Of a stretch of DNA of 64,000 nt, positions 31,267 through 40,080 are shown one piece after another. Both the position numbers and the translations under genes were made by a program. Origin of the DNA: 21-14-0-10-47-8 sp966211455. Lineage in GTDB: Bacteria > Bdellovibrionota > Bdellovibrionia > Bdellovibrionales > Bdellovibrionaceae. The stretch is taken from positions 119,640 to 183,639 of the forward strand of contig CBIHNI010000009.1 in assembly GCA_966211455.1 (NCBI GenBank). The letters run 5' to 3'. The notes beneath the pieces were generated by a model. It had not been told where the DNA came from and made no database searches. It saw nothing but the letters and a program-made list of their open reading frames with translations. The stretch's first letter is position 1, and every line of letters starts with the position of its first letter.

Positions 31267-33309
31267 CTAGGCTCTCACAATTCCACGATCATACATCTGC
31301 GGAATTTCGTGGATGCGATGCAAAGCTCTTTCCAAGTCAAAGCCCACTACCTGCGAATACCAGTGCAAGGTCTCCCAACGTGGTTGGTTGTCTCGTTCCG
31401 TAAGACGCAAAGCCTCTTCTCGGGTCAAATGGCCTTCGCGAATTTGGTTCGAACGGAAGGTGTCGTTTTCAGTGAAACCTGCAACCACGTAATAAATGTA
31501 ATTGTAGAAGGCTGCCGTTCCGTCACCAATACGCCATGTCGATTTGGTATCGTTAGAAACTTCCCAGTCATATTCCTTCAACAAAGTGCCGACAACCTCG
31601 TCTTCTTTCCATTCAATGTAACGGAACAAAGGAACGAATTCTTGCGGAACAAAGTAATACGACCAAAAACCAACAAATGTGTCCCACAAAGAGCGATTCA
31701 AATATCCAGGATTGGTCAAAAATTCTTTGGCGTAAAATCCCGCCAGCTTAGCACGATTGAGCATTGCCAATTGCTCTCCGAATTTATCCGAATCTGCACC
31801 TGGCTTCCAGAACTGAATGCCGGTCATTTCTTCTTTAAACTGGGTTTTTTCCAGCAAATTAAAGCTGAAGATTTCCCCCTTGATGCCCATACGCATGCGA
31901 ATTTCGCGCGCCAAAGACATAAACTCCTTATCTCCCGCCATAAACAAAGGGATCATCCCTAAGTGTGGCTTCTTTAGCCAAGCTTCAATATTCTTGCGAA
32001 CATTTTCACGTTTCCACAAGATGTCGGCCGAAATAATGATGTTTTCGACCCCTAGCTGACTACACACACGCGAAATATTTCTTCGCGCCAGATCCGTCAC
32101 CAAGCCCCAGTCATAAGTATAAGTCACAGGCTTCAGGCCCAGCTCTTTCACCGCATAGTGAAGGCCGTAACAAGAATCACGCCCCCCCGACAAAGCCAGA
32201 ACGACGCCCGGCTTGCCATTGGCTTCACGAAACTTTTCGACATCCTTATCCAGCTGGTCACGACCAATGTAGACGATTTTTTTATAGTTACTGCAGAAGT
32301 TGCAGACACCCTGTTCATTGAACTCAATGAATGGAACGGTTTCCGGCATGATACACTGGGTGCAACGACGGATCTTATTGATCTTCATTTCGGCTGCACG
32401 GAATTTTTTTAAAACTTCAGGAAGCTCCAACTTGCTTGGAAGAGCAAACAGCGAGCGAGCATTGTTATTGCCCGCCACGTACTTCACTTCCACATTTCGA
32501 TGCATCAGCGCTTTATCGGCCGATGATTTTTGTAAACCTTGATCTTTCAAAGAAAAGTTTCTCTGCACGCCCTTAGTGAAATCAAAGAACCAGCCTTCGC
32601 CAGCTTCTACTGGAACGATGGCATATTTGCTTTCTTCCAAACCACTTTTTTGCAAAAACGAATGCAAAGTCAAAAATTCAGAAGCAAAAAACCAAGGGCC
32701 TTTTCCATCCGTCGGTTTCAAAAGATACAACGATCCATTGTTTGTCGCCAAAATCAGTTGGTTTGTCTGGGTTAAAGCCAAAGCGATCGAAGCAGTTCCA
32801 CGGATTTCCGCAAAAGCTTTCTTTGCGGCTGACAAAGGATCCAATCCTTCTTCCAGGAACATGCCGATCAAAGCCACAATCGCTTCAGAATCGACATCGG
32901 TACGTTTTTGCAATTGCGGGAATTTTTTCCAGATCTCTTCGACATTCACAACGATACCATTGTGAACGATCACATTCGAATGCGACATCACGGGCTGGTT
33001 GTTGTCTTTTTCCGATTGCGAACCATTGGTCACCAAACGGGTATGACCGAACGCCGCACCCGAAAAGCTTTCACGATTCAAAAGAAACGAATCGCGAAAA
33101 TTTCGAAATTCGTCAGATTTAATCATGTCTGATGCTGGCAACGGAGACTTGATCAACCCCATCGCTTCGCTTCCGTTTCGCATCAGCGTCCAACCGGAAG
33201 CTTCTTTACCCCGAGACTCGGATAATTTAAAAAGCTGTTTCGACCAATTTTGAACCTGCTCTGATTTGATTTCTTCCGCAGCCGAGATCACTCCAAAAAT
33301 TCCACACAT
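31267..33309 (-). CDS. Fused class II glutaminase and N-acetyl-sugar amidotransferase (WbpG/PseA-like)
   Basis: 680 residues in two domains. Residues 1 to about 290 are an Ntn glutaminase: Cys2 in M-C-G-I-F-G, 'G-H-T-R-L-V-T-N-G' near 95-105 and 'H-N-G-I-V' near 128. All known glutamine-binding positions look intact. Residues 310-680 match WbpG/PseA-type N-acetyl-sugar amidotransferases: zinc pairs C-T-Q-C near 316 and C-N-F-C near 334, then the ATP PP-loop S-G-G-R-D-S near 371. WbpG normally gets ammonia from separate HisH/HisF-like partners; here the glutaminase is fused. The likely product is an acetamidino sugar. AAGGTGA precedes the ATG at 33309. The acyltransferase/aminotransferase/oxidoreductase cassette at 38335-41145 could supply the substrate. 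Confidence 0.88.
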   Translation of the reverse strand: MCGIFGVISAAEEIKSEQVQNWSKQLFKLSESRGKEASGWTLMRNGSEAMGLIKSPLPASDMIKSDEFRNFRDSFLLNRESFSGAAFGHTRLVTNGSQSEKDNNQPVMSHSNVIVHNGIVVNVEEIWKKFPQLQKRTDVDSEAIVALIGMFLEEGLDPLSAAKKAFAEIRGTASIALALTQTNQLILATNNGSLYLLKPTDGKGPWFFASEFLTLHSFLQKSGLEESKYAIVPVEAGEGWFFDFTKGVQRNFSLKDQGLQKSSADKALMHRNVEVKYVAGNNNARSLFALPSKLELPEVLKKFRAAEMKINKIRRCTQCIMPETVPFIEFNEQGVCNFCSNYKKIVYIGRDQLDKDVEKFREANGKPGVVLALSGGRDSCYGLHYAVKELGLKPVTYTYDWGLVTDLARRNISRVCSQLGVENIIISADILWKRENVRKNIEAWLKKPHLGMIPLFMAGDKEFMSLAREIRMRMGIKGEIFSFNLLEKTQFKEEMTGIQFWKPGADSDKFGEQLAMLNRAKLAGFYAKEFLTNPGYLNRSLWDTFVGFWSYYFVPQEFVPLFRYIEWKEDEVVGTLLKEYDWEVSNDTKSTWRIGDGTAAFYNYIYYVVAGFTENDTFRSNQIREGHLTREEALRLTERDNQPRWETLHWYSQVVGFDLERALHRIHEIPQMYDRGIVRA

Positions 33310-33333
33310 CGCCAGTCACCTTCTTCAACGAAT

Positions 33334-34968
33334 TCACGGTAAAAAATAAAGCGTTCCTACATCCGAACTCAACGGCAACCTGACACCGCCTCGTGATTGC
33401 ACAAAGGCTTCGATTTTCCGCACATCTTCTTCCACCTTGTAGGTTTCTGGATTCATTCCTACACAAGCCCCAAGTTGAGCGTACTGAGGTTCCTTTTTCC
33501 GCAAAATGCGTGTGTCCCATTCGCTTGAATTCGAAAGAAAAATGTACCTGATTCCACTATTTCTGACAAACTCATCCAGCGTTAATCCTGAACTAGTGCA
33601 TTCAATCAAATAAACGGCATTTTTCCCAAAATAAGGGGTCGCATTGAACTGCCTTCTCATCTCATAGTGAATATAAGGGGCAATCAAAATTTTTTGCTCT
33701 GCATTCACTTGGGTGCCCAATTGCTCAAACACAGGTCGGACATTTCCTTTTTCGCGACCTTCTGAAATCCTTTGGAACTGCAGATGCGAAGGCCAAAACG
33801 ACAGATAGGCCATCCAGACAGCAAATCCCGTCATCAAAACTGGCGACAAGAAGCGCAAATGAGGCTGGACCAGAACCTGCTCCAGAGCCTGAAAACAGGT
33901 CAGCAGAACAAAAACATTAAACGGGAGGAAAAGGCGACTATAATACACATCCGGAAAAGCCATCGTGAAGAAAAATAAAGTAAAAACATAGACCGCGAGG
34001 GGAAGGAGATCCAAACCACTCAGCCATGGTTTGCCCCGCAGTCTCCGCAAAATAAAAGGTGCTGCAAAAACCAAAACCGCCAACAACCAGATCCAAGATA
34101 ATGCCGGATTCAGTGACTCTTGTGGACCTTTCCACAGGTAAGCGCGAAATAGTTCAAGCGCGTCAGTTCCCGCCCCGCCATGGATATGAGATTCCGAAAA
34201 AAGCGAGTCGAAAACTTTGCCAAAACCAATCACAAAGCCCCAAAGAACATGATTCAAGAAAAAACCTGCTGTGAAAATCACACACATTCGAAGATTGTCG
34301 CGGTCGAAGATAGCCCGAAAAGATCGCGACGGCCAAAAATGCAGAATTGAAAAGATTAAAATCGCTGCCGGCCCCAGAAATGAAAGGCTTCCGTGGCAGG
34401 TTGCAGCAGCACCGGCCAAAATTCCGGATAGAAAAATCAGCCTCCAAGCCTTCTTGTCAGTTTTCAAAACTGCGTCCAAAGCGAGCTTAAAGACCGCCAA
34501 AAAAAATAATGCAAACAACGTCGAAAGCGTGTGTGGTAATTCCGAATTTGACATCACAAACACCGATGGAGATGCCATGTACACCAAGGCCAGCAGAAGC
34601 GCGCTTAAGCGATGACGCAAGAACATCAACCCCAGAACAATCACCAACAGCGTATTCAGAGTTTCGACAAAACCCATCATCATCCGTAACGAATAATCCC
34701 GACCTTCGAAAAGAGATATTCCCAAAGCACCTAGAGCATAATGAAGTGGACGAAAAAATTGGTAGAACTCGGTCAGTATATCATTCAAGACAAATTGGCC
34801 TTGATGCCACAACGTTGCGATCTCAAAATACTGAAAAGTATCAGAACCGCGAATGCCATTCTGGGTAACTCCACGCATGCGAAAGTAAGCATCAGTCACA
34901 ATCATCAAAGTCGCGACAATCCAGAAAAAGAAAGTCGCGAATCGTCCTTCGCCTTTGGCTGAGTTCAT
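33334..34968 (-). CDS. GT-C-like polytopic membrane glycosyltransferase
   Basis: 544 residues, about eleven membrane segments and a soluble tail of 120-150 residues. 'I-R-G-S-D-T-F-Q-Y-F' follows helix 1, and 'F-F-R-P-L-H-Y-A-L' comes soon after. Both align with the paralogue at 20513-22153. The first acidic residue of this loop is the expected GT-C catalytic position. It starts 3 bases after the stop of the GtrB-like gene upstream, so the pair may make a polyprenyl-phosphate sugar and then use it in the periplasm. The acceptor is unknown. Confidence 0.65.
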   Translation of the reverse strand: MNSAKGEGRFATFFFWIVATLMIVTDAYFRMRGVTQNGIRGSDTFQYFEIATLWHQGQFVLNDILTEFYQFFRPLHYALGALGISLFEGRDYSLRMMMGFVETLNTLLVIVLGLMFLRHRLSALLLALVYMASPSVFVMSNSELPHTLSTLFALFFLAVFKLALDAVLKTDKKAWRLIFLSGILAGAAATCHGSLSFLGPAAILIFSILHFWPSRSFRAIFDRDNLRMCVIFTAGFFLNHVLWGFVIGFGKVFDSLFSESHIHGGAGTDALELFRAYLWKGPQESLNPALSWIWLLAVLVFAAPFILRRLRGKPWLSGLDLLPLAVYVFTLFFFTMAFPDVYYSRLFLPFNVFVLLTCFQALEQVLVQPHLRFLSPVLMTGFAVWMAYLSFWPSHLQFQRISEGREKGNVRPVFEQLGTQVNAEQKILIAPYIHYEMRRQFNATPYFGKNAVYLIECTSSGLTLDEFVRNSGIRYIFLSNSSEWDTRILRKKEPQYAQLGACVGMNPETYKVEEDVRKIEAFVQSRGGVRLPLSSDVGTLYFLP

Positions 34969-34971
34969 GAT

Positions 34972-35934
34972 TTAGATGACTTTCTGGAGCGGCGTGCCAG
35001 GTCTTGAAGCGATGTCGTACTGAACCGCCGAGATCAAAAGTTGAAATCCTAAAACCAAAAGAATCGTCACCAAAGAAATCGTACCTGGCTCCGTCATAAT
35101 CCCGGCCTGCATTCCGCTAATCCATTTCCACAAACCATAAAAAAAGCCAGCACCGAACATCAACAGCCCCATGCACAGCTGCACTGAGCCAACGTTGAAA
35201 TCATGCACGAAATAATCATAAACGATCCGCTTATAGAAACGGCTCAGATGCCCTTTCAAAAACGGACCGATGATTTTGGAAATGGAAAGATTGCTTTCTT
35301 CGTCGCCGTAAAAAGCAATCATCGGCACATCAACGACCACGGCATTTATCAAATGCAGTCGGAACAGCATATCCGATTCAAAGAAATATCGGTTGGCGAT
35401 TTTTTCGGATTCCAACATCAGAAAAACTTGTGCATGAATGGCCACGAAACCATTGGTAGGATCCATGATCTGCCAATAGCCCGAAGATAACTTTGTTAAA
35501 AAAGAAAGGACCGAATTCCCAAACAATCGCATGCCCGGCATTTGCGCCAACGATCGAGGATTTGAAAAACGATTTCCCTTCGAATAATCACAAAGCTCAT
35601 CGACGATAGGTCGAATCAACTTTTGAATCAGAGCCGGATCCATTTGGCCATCACCATCCAATTTAACCAAAATATCGTATCCATCTTGAGCGGCTTTTTT
35701 CATGCCTGCTTTGGTCGCGGATCCAACACCGCCGTTGATCTCTTGAAAAACCACTTCGACCCGTGGATCTTGGCAATTTTCTTTAACGAACTGACCCGAT
35801 TTATCAGGGCAACAATCATCAACGACATACACCTTGGCCACGTCGGGGCCAATCTTTGCCAGGACCTGCATGATGTGTCGTTTCACCTTATAACTGGGAA
35901 TAACAACGGCGACTGTTTTTTCTTTTTTTTGCAC
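34972..35934 (-). CDS. Membrane GT2 transferase, polyprenyl-phosphate sugar synthase type (DPM/GtrB-like)
   Basis: 320 residues. The GT-A domain has 'V-V-I-P-S-Y-K-V', 'V-V-D-D-C-C-P-D-K-S' near 38 and 'V-K-L-D-G-D-G-Q-M-D-P' (D-x-D) near 93. Two C-terminal membrane helices lie at about 232-255 and 275-298. This is the architecture of dolichyl/undecaprenyl-phosphate mannose or glucose synthases. It probably loads a sugar onto polyprenyl phosphate for the adjacent GT-C protein. The sugar cannot be read from sequence. Confidence 0.85.
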   Translation of the reverse strand: MQKKEKTVAVVIPSYKVKRHIMQVLAKIGPDVAKVYVVDDCCPDKSGQFVKENCQDPRVEVVFQEINGGVGSATKAGMKKAAQDGYDILVKLDGDGQMDPALIQKLIRPIVDELCDYSKGNRFSNPRSLAQMPGMRLFGNSVLSFLTKLSSGYWQIMDPTNGFVAIHAQVFLMLESEKIANRYFFESDMLFRLHLINAVVVDVPMIAFYGDEESNLSISKIIGPFLKGHLSRFYKRIVYDYFVHDFNVGSVQLCMGLLMFGAGFFYGLWKWISGMQAGIMTEPGTISLVTILLVLGFQLLISAVQYDIASRPGTPLQKVI

Positions 35935-36004
35935 GGCATGATTCCTATGTGCGGTATGCTACCGAAACAGGCTCTAACAAATCAAGCCCACTTGCGCTGT
36001 ATTT

Positions 36005-37075
36005 TTAATGAACGGAAGCTTCGCGATAAATGTCAAAGGTTCGGGCAGCCATACTTTGCAATCGGTGATTTTCCGAAACATACGCGAAAGCGGCTCGAGC
36101 CAGCGCTTCGCGCCTTTGCGCATCCGCGGATAAAGCCTGAAGGGCTCCTACGAGCTCTTCAGGTTTTTCTAAATGAAATCCTTGGGCGATCTGATGTTGG
36201 ATAAAGTAAGAATTCCCAGGCACGAAGGATAAAACTGAGGGGATACCATAGGCCATGGCCTCGAGCACCACCAAGGGAAAGCCCTCCCATCGTGAAGTGC
36301 TGACGAAAATATCAATTTTCTCAAAGAATTCGTTTGAACTGGGAACCTCCCCCATCAACACTAGGCGCTTTTGCAACTTGGGCGGAACTACGATTTGATT
36401 CGTTGGAAAACCGGCCAAATAAAATTGCCAGGCTCGCTCGGGATCGCCATCGTGAAAAGACTCTAGATGCTTGAGCAAAATATCGACACCTTTAGCGTGA
36501 TCTAATCGCGCCATCATGCCAAAGCGATTCCGAAACTCTTTAGCTGGATGAAGCTGCTGAATCTTAACGCCATTCATGATGACGCTGGTTGGAACCGATC
36601 CGAGACAGGCATTCTTCTCGAGCAGGTCCTTCTCGGATTCGGATACTGCGATATAATGATCGGCAAAAGAGGCCAAAACCTGATCCACAGCCAATTTCAC
36701 CCGACCAATAATTCCGGGAGAGCGGTGAAATCCATGAAATGTGTGCACCACCTTCACGCATGGCAAAACAAGCTTTAACAGCCGCGAATACATTCCGGCC
36801 CCTCGCCCATGCGAATGAACAATGCGAATCTTCTGATCTCGAGCTTGACACCACAGTCTCCACCAAGCTTTCAAAGAAAAGCTGCGATGTGGAATTTCTA
36901 TGTGCTGATCAGCGAGTTTTTGAAAGATCGGACCATATGGAGTCTCCAAAGGTGAAGCGACACTGATATTGAGTTCGGGCCATTGCATCTGGCACTCTTG
37001 TATCAGATCCAGGAGGTGCTTCGGCCCCCCACCATGATCGGCGCGTACAGTGATAAATAAAATGCTTTCGCTCAT
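36005..37075 (-). CDS. Glycosyltransferase family 4
   Basis: 356 residues from the ATG at 37075. 'R-A-D-H-G-G-G-P-K-H-L-L' at the N-terminus is the usual GT4 opening and supports this start over the TTG at 37105. 'H-S-H-G-R-G-A-G' near 90 and the E-x7-E motif 'E-G-F-P-L-V-V-L-E' near 270 mark acceptor and donor domains. It lies 13 bases after the GT gene at 37089-38180 on the same strand. A retaining transferase for the glycan built by this cluster; donor unknown. Confidence 0.85.
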   Translation of the reverse strand: MSESILFITVRADHGGGPKHLLDLIQECQMQWPELNISVASPLETPYGPIFQKLADQHIEIPHRSFSLKAWWRLWCQARDQKIRIVHSHGRGAGMYSRLLKLVLPCVKVVHTFHGFHRSPGIIGRVKLAVDQVLASFADHYIAVSESEKDLLEKNACLGSVPTSVIMNGVKIQQLHPAKEFRNRFGMMARLDHAKGVDILLKHLESFHDGDPERAWQFYLAGFPTNQIVVPPKLQKRLVLMGEVPSSNEFFEKIDIFVSTSRWEGFPLVVLEAMAYGIPSVLSFVPGNSYFIQHQIAQGFHLEKPEELVGALQALSADAQRREALARAAFAYVSENHRLQSMAARTFDIYREASVH

Positions 37076-37088
37076 CGCCACTGGAGCC

Positions 37089-38180
37089 TCATTTTTGCAA
37101 GACACCCTTTAGAAAAGAGAGTCTCTTTTTTTCCTTCTCCAGTCGATCGAAATAAGGACGAAATTTTTCGGGCCGATGGGGCTGATGCTGATGCTTGCGG
37201 GCAAAGTCATCGATCTCCGACGCCGACCTCAACACGGCTCCGTCCTGATTCGGAAGCTGAAGCACAAAATCTAAATTTGGTGGCAAGTCCGTGTCTACAA
37301 ATGCGTAGACGTAAGGTAAGCCCCAAGCCCCATACTGACGCGTTTTTAGAGGGGAGGCTTCAGTTAAACCATTGCGATACAAAGCCAAACTTCCAAGGCC
37401 AATATCCATTTGCCGGGCCAATTCATCCAACTGTTTCCCAAATAATAAGCCGTGAAAAATAACATTCTTATCAGCTTGCTCTGGCGTCACGCCAACTAAA
37501 TGAAAATCAATCTCGGGCAGAGATTGCGCCAGTTTCAAAATTAAGTCTGTTCCATGCCAAGACTGCCCCTCGGTACCGACGAACAAGGCTTGTGGTCTTT
37601 GCGAAATAATCTTTCTTTCCAAAGGCGCAGCACCAAAATTCGACCCATTGCTGCAAACCAAACTTGGCTTTTGAAACACCGATAGATCGGCTTCAATTTC
37701 CCGAGAAACCGGACAGAAAGCCAAGGCTTCAGATAAAATCTTTTTGCGCCCCCAAAGATAAATAGATCTCTTAATGAAGCTTTCGTTCTTCATTTCGTAA
37801 CGATCCAAGCTATTCACTTCGATCACTGTCGGCGCAACGGACAGCACATCCATCAAACCAGGATGCCAAATGCCCAAGCGATAAAAAATCAAATCCGGTC
37901 GGAACTCGGAAAGTTTCCTTTGAGCTTTTCTAGCACACAGCATCTTATTCAGAAAAGAACGCGCCCCACCCCTTACTGAATGCGGTAAGGATGCCGAGTC
38001 AAAATGTGCAGGAAAGCGAAGCGCACTGGTGGTCGACAAGGATGGCGCATAGGGTGTTATATCGAAGAGCTGCGTCTGCGTCCCTAAAGAGTTCCATGTC
38101 TGAATCTGCTCGACGATCTTCTGCTGTACGCCTGAGCCGACAGAGAAATCCCATTCCGCAAAGTAAGCGATTTTCACCAC
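37089..38180 (-). CDS. Glycosyltransferase, GT4-like (divergent)
   Basis: 363 residues. The N-terminal loop 'G-S-G-V-Q-Q-K-I' and the later 'L-F-V-G-T-E-G-Q-S-W-H-G' near 200 are GT-B features. The canonical E-x7-E is replaced by 'A-S-P-L-K-T-R-Q-Y-G-A-W-G-L-P', a variant seen in GT4-related enzymes. It starts with GTG at 38180 and leads the minus-strand unit that runs to 36005. The neighbouring plus-strand acyltransferase gene is divergent. Confidence 0.72.
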   Translation of the reverse strand: MVKIAYFAEWDFSVGSGVQQKIVEQIQTWNSLGTQTQLFDITPYAPSLSTTSALRFPAHFDSASLPHSVRGGARSFLNKMLCARKAQRKLSEFRPDLIFYRLGIWHPGLMDVLSVAPTVIEVNSLDRYEMKNESFIKRSIYLWGRKKILSEALAFCPVSREIEADLSVFQKPSLVCSNGSNFGAAPLERKIISQRPQALFVGTEGQSWHGTDLILKLAQSLPEIDFHLVGVTPEQADKNVIFHGLLFGKQLDELARQMDIGLGSLALYRNGLTEASPLKTRQYGAWGLPYVYAFVDTDLPPNLDFVLQLPNQDGAVLRSASEIDDFARKHQHQPHRPEKFRPYFDRLEKEKKRLSFLKGVLQK

Positions 38181-38334
38181 GCTTCAAACAAACAGGATTC
38201 TCAAAGTTTGTCAAAATCCCAAGGAGAGGCTCTTTTGCAACACTCAAACACCCTCTCTGAAGTGAGACCGAATCTTGCTGACGCCGAGTATAAATGATTT
38301 CCAAGCGACCATATTCTCGAGAGATTGTCCCCCC

Positions 38335-38925
38335 ATGATCGCAAAAACAGCCATTGTCTATCCCGAGGTTAAACTCGGAAAAAATGCTCACATCGAAGAC
38401 TACTGCATCGTCGGCGCTCCCCTGCAAGACGGAAGCTGTCCCGAAACTTGGATCGGCGATAACTGCGTGATTCGCTCACATACCGTCATTTATGCGGGCA
38501 ACAAGATCGGCAATAACTTTAAGGCCGGCAACAAATCCAACATTCGCGAACTCAACGAAATTGGCAACAATGTCAGTATCGGCACTCTAAGCGTCGTCGA
38601 GCATCATGTTGTGCTAGAGGACAATGTGCGTATTCACACCTCTGCATTTATTCCCGAATATTCGATTTTAAAAAAAGGCTGCTGGATCGGCCCGCATGTG
38701 GTTTTAACCAATGCCCGCTATCCCAATCGCCCCGATACCAAACACAATTTGCAGGGCGTGACCGTACAAGCTGGCGCTGTGATCGGAGCCAACTCAACCC
38801 TTTCACCGGGAATTGAAATCGGCGAATCAGCTTTGGTTGGCTCGGGCTCGAATGTTGTCAGAAACGTCAGAAACCATTCCACTTGCGTCGGGAATCCGGC
38901 CAAAGAACGAGAGAAGAAAGCATGA
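38335..38925 (+). CDS. Left-handed beta-helix acyltransferase (WbpD/WlbB-like)
   Basis: 196 residues made almost wholly of hexapeptide-type repeats ('I-G-D-N-C-V-I', 'I-G-N-N-V-S-I', 'I-G-P-H-V-V-L', 'I-G-A-N-S-T-L'). 'N-P-A-K' ends the helix. It would acetylate an amino sugar at the nucleotide-sugar stage using acyl-CoA. The aminotransferase gene starts inside its stop codon (ATGA). With the next two genes it forms the set that makes 3-acylamido sugars in WbpB-D-E/WlbA-B-C pathways. ATG at 38335 begins the first repeat; an upstream in-frame start is less likely. Confidence 0.85.
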   Translation: MIAKTAIVYPEVKLGKNAHIEDYCIVGAPLQDGSCPETWIGDNCVIRSHTVIYAGNKIGNNFKAGNKSNIRELNEIGNNVSIGTLSVVEHHVVLEDNVRIHTSAFIPEYSILKKGCWIGPHVVLTNARYPNRPDTKHNLQGVTVQAGAVIGANSTLSPGIEIGESALVGSGSNVVRNVRNHSTCVGNPAKEREKKA

Positions 38926-40058
38926 ACATCCCTTTCATGGATCTGCATCGCCAATATCAATCGATCAAACCCGAAATCGATCAGGCTTTCGAGCGCACCA
39001 TGAGCCGTTGCAGCTTTATTGGCGGATCTGACAAAGACCTTTTTGAAAAAGAATTTGCCGAATCTATTGGTGCTAAATTTTGTATTGGCGTTGGCAACGG
39101 AACTGATTCTTTAATGCTGATCATGAAAGCGATGGGCTTGGGCGCTGGTGACGAAGTCGTTGTTCCGGCAAATACTTTCATCGCGACATCCGAAATGGTC
39201 ACAGCATGCGGCGCCAAACCGATCTTCTGTGATATCGAAGAGTCAACCAATTTGATGGACCTGGATCATATCGAGCGCATCTTGTTGCAAAAGGCCTCCG
39301 GCGGGAAAAATCCTGTCAAAGCCATCTTACCGGTGCACTTGTATGGCCGAATCATGGACATGAAAAAAGTGATGGCACTTGCCGAGAAGTACAATCTTTT
39401 TGTCATTGAAGATTGTGCTCAAGCCCACCGTGCCGTGATCGATGGAAAAATGGCTGGAACCTGGGGACACGCAGGCAGCTTCAGCTTTTACCCTGGAAAA
39501 AATCTGGGCGCCTTCGGTGATGCCGGCGCAATCGTCACAAACGATGCGGCTTTGGCAGAAAGGATGCGCAAATTGGCCAATCACGGCCGTATTGGAAAAT
39601 ACGATCACGACATGGAAGGCTACAATTCGCGTCTTGATGGCATGCAGGCTGCTTTTCTGCGTGTGAAGCTGCCGCACCTTCCTGAATGGACACGCAAACG
39701 CCAGGTTTTGGCGGAGCGCTATTACAGGCTTCTAAAGGACATCCCAAATGTAAAGACTTTGGCCCAGCCGTCACAAGCGACCGAGCACGTCTACCATCTT
39801 TTTGTTGTGCGTGTTCAAAACCGCTCTGCGATTCAATCTTTCATGAAAGAAAAGAAAGGAATCGAGACCGGAGTTCACTATCCGACATCTTTACCATTTC
39901 TTAAGGCATATAGTTTCATGGGACATACTCCGAAGGATTTTCCTGTATCTTATCAATTACAGTCGGAAATTATGAGCCTTCCCCTATTTCCAGAGCTGAC
40001 TTTTGAGGAACAAGACTATATTGTCTCTGCTTTACGTGAAGCAGCGGCATTATCTTGA
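38922..40058 (+). CDS. DegT/DnrJ/EryC1-family PLP aminotransferase (WbpE/WlbC-like)
   Basis: 378 residues. 'P-F-M-D-L-H-R-Q-Y' at the start is typical of nucleotide-sugar aminotransferases. The PLP lysine is in 'F-Y-P-G-K-N-L-G-A-F-G-D' at about residue 193, preceded by 'E-D-C-A-Q-A-H'. It transfers an amino group, usually from glutamate, to a 3-keto (or 4-keto) sugar nucleotide. Flanking acyltransferase and Gfo/Idh oxidoreductase genes favour 3-amination. The start overlaps the previous stop by ATGA. Confidence 0.9.
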   Translation: MNIPFMDLHRQYQSIKPEIDQAFERTMSRCSFIGGSDKDLFEKEFAESIGAKFCIGVGNGTDSLMLIMKAMGLGAGDEVVVPANTFIATSEMVTACGAKPIFCDIEESTNLMDLDHIERILLQKASGGKNPVKAILPVHLYGRIMDMKKVMALAEKYNLFVIEDCAQAHRAVIDGKMAGTWGHAGSFSFYPGKNLGAFGDAGAIVTNDAALAERMRKLANHGRIGKYDHDMEGYNSRLDGMQAAFLRVKLPHLPEWTRKRQVLAERYYRLLKDIPNVKTLAQPSQATEHVYHLFVVRVQNRSAIQSFMKEKKGIETGVHYPTSLPFLKAYSFMGHTPKDFPVSYQLQSEIMSLPLFPELTFEEQDYIVSALREAAALS

Positions 40059-40080
40059 TGCTTGTTTAAGGGGGGACTCT

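Noticed and set aside
31222..31962. Plus-strand open frame of 246 codons
   Set aside because: It spans two real minus-strand genes and the composition reflects them; no domain is seen.
40003..40080. Upstream ATG for the Gfo/Idh gene
   Set aside because: It would overlap the aminotransferase gene by 56 bases and add residues without a family match; TTG at 40081 with AAGGGGGG is better.
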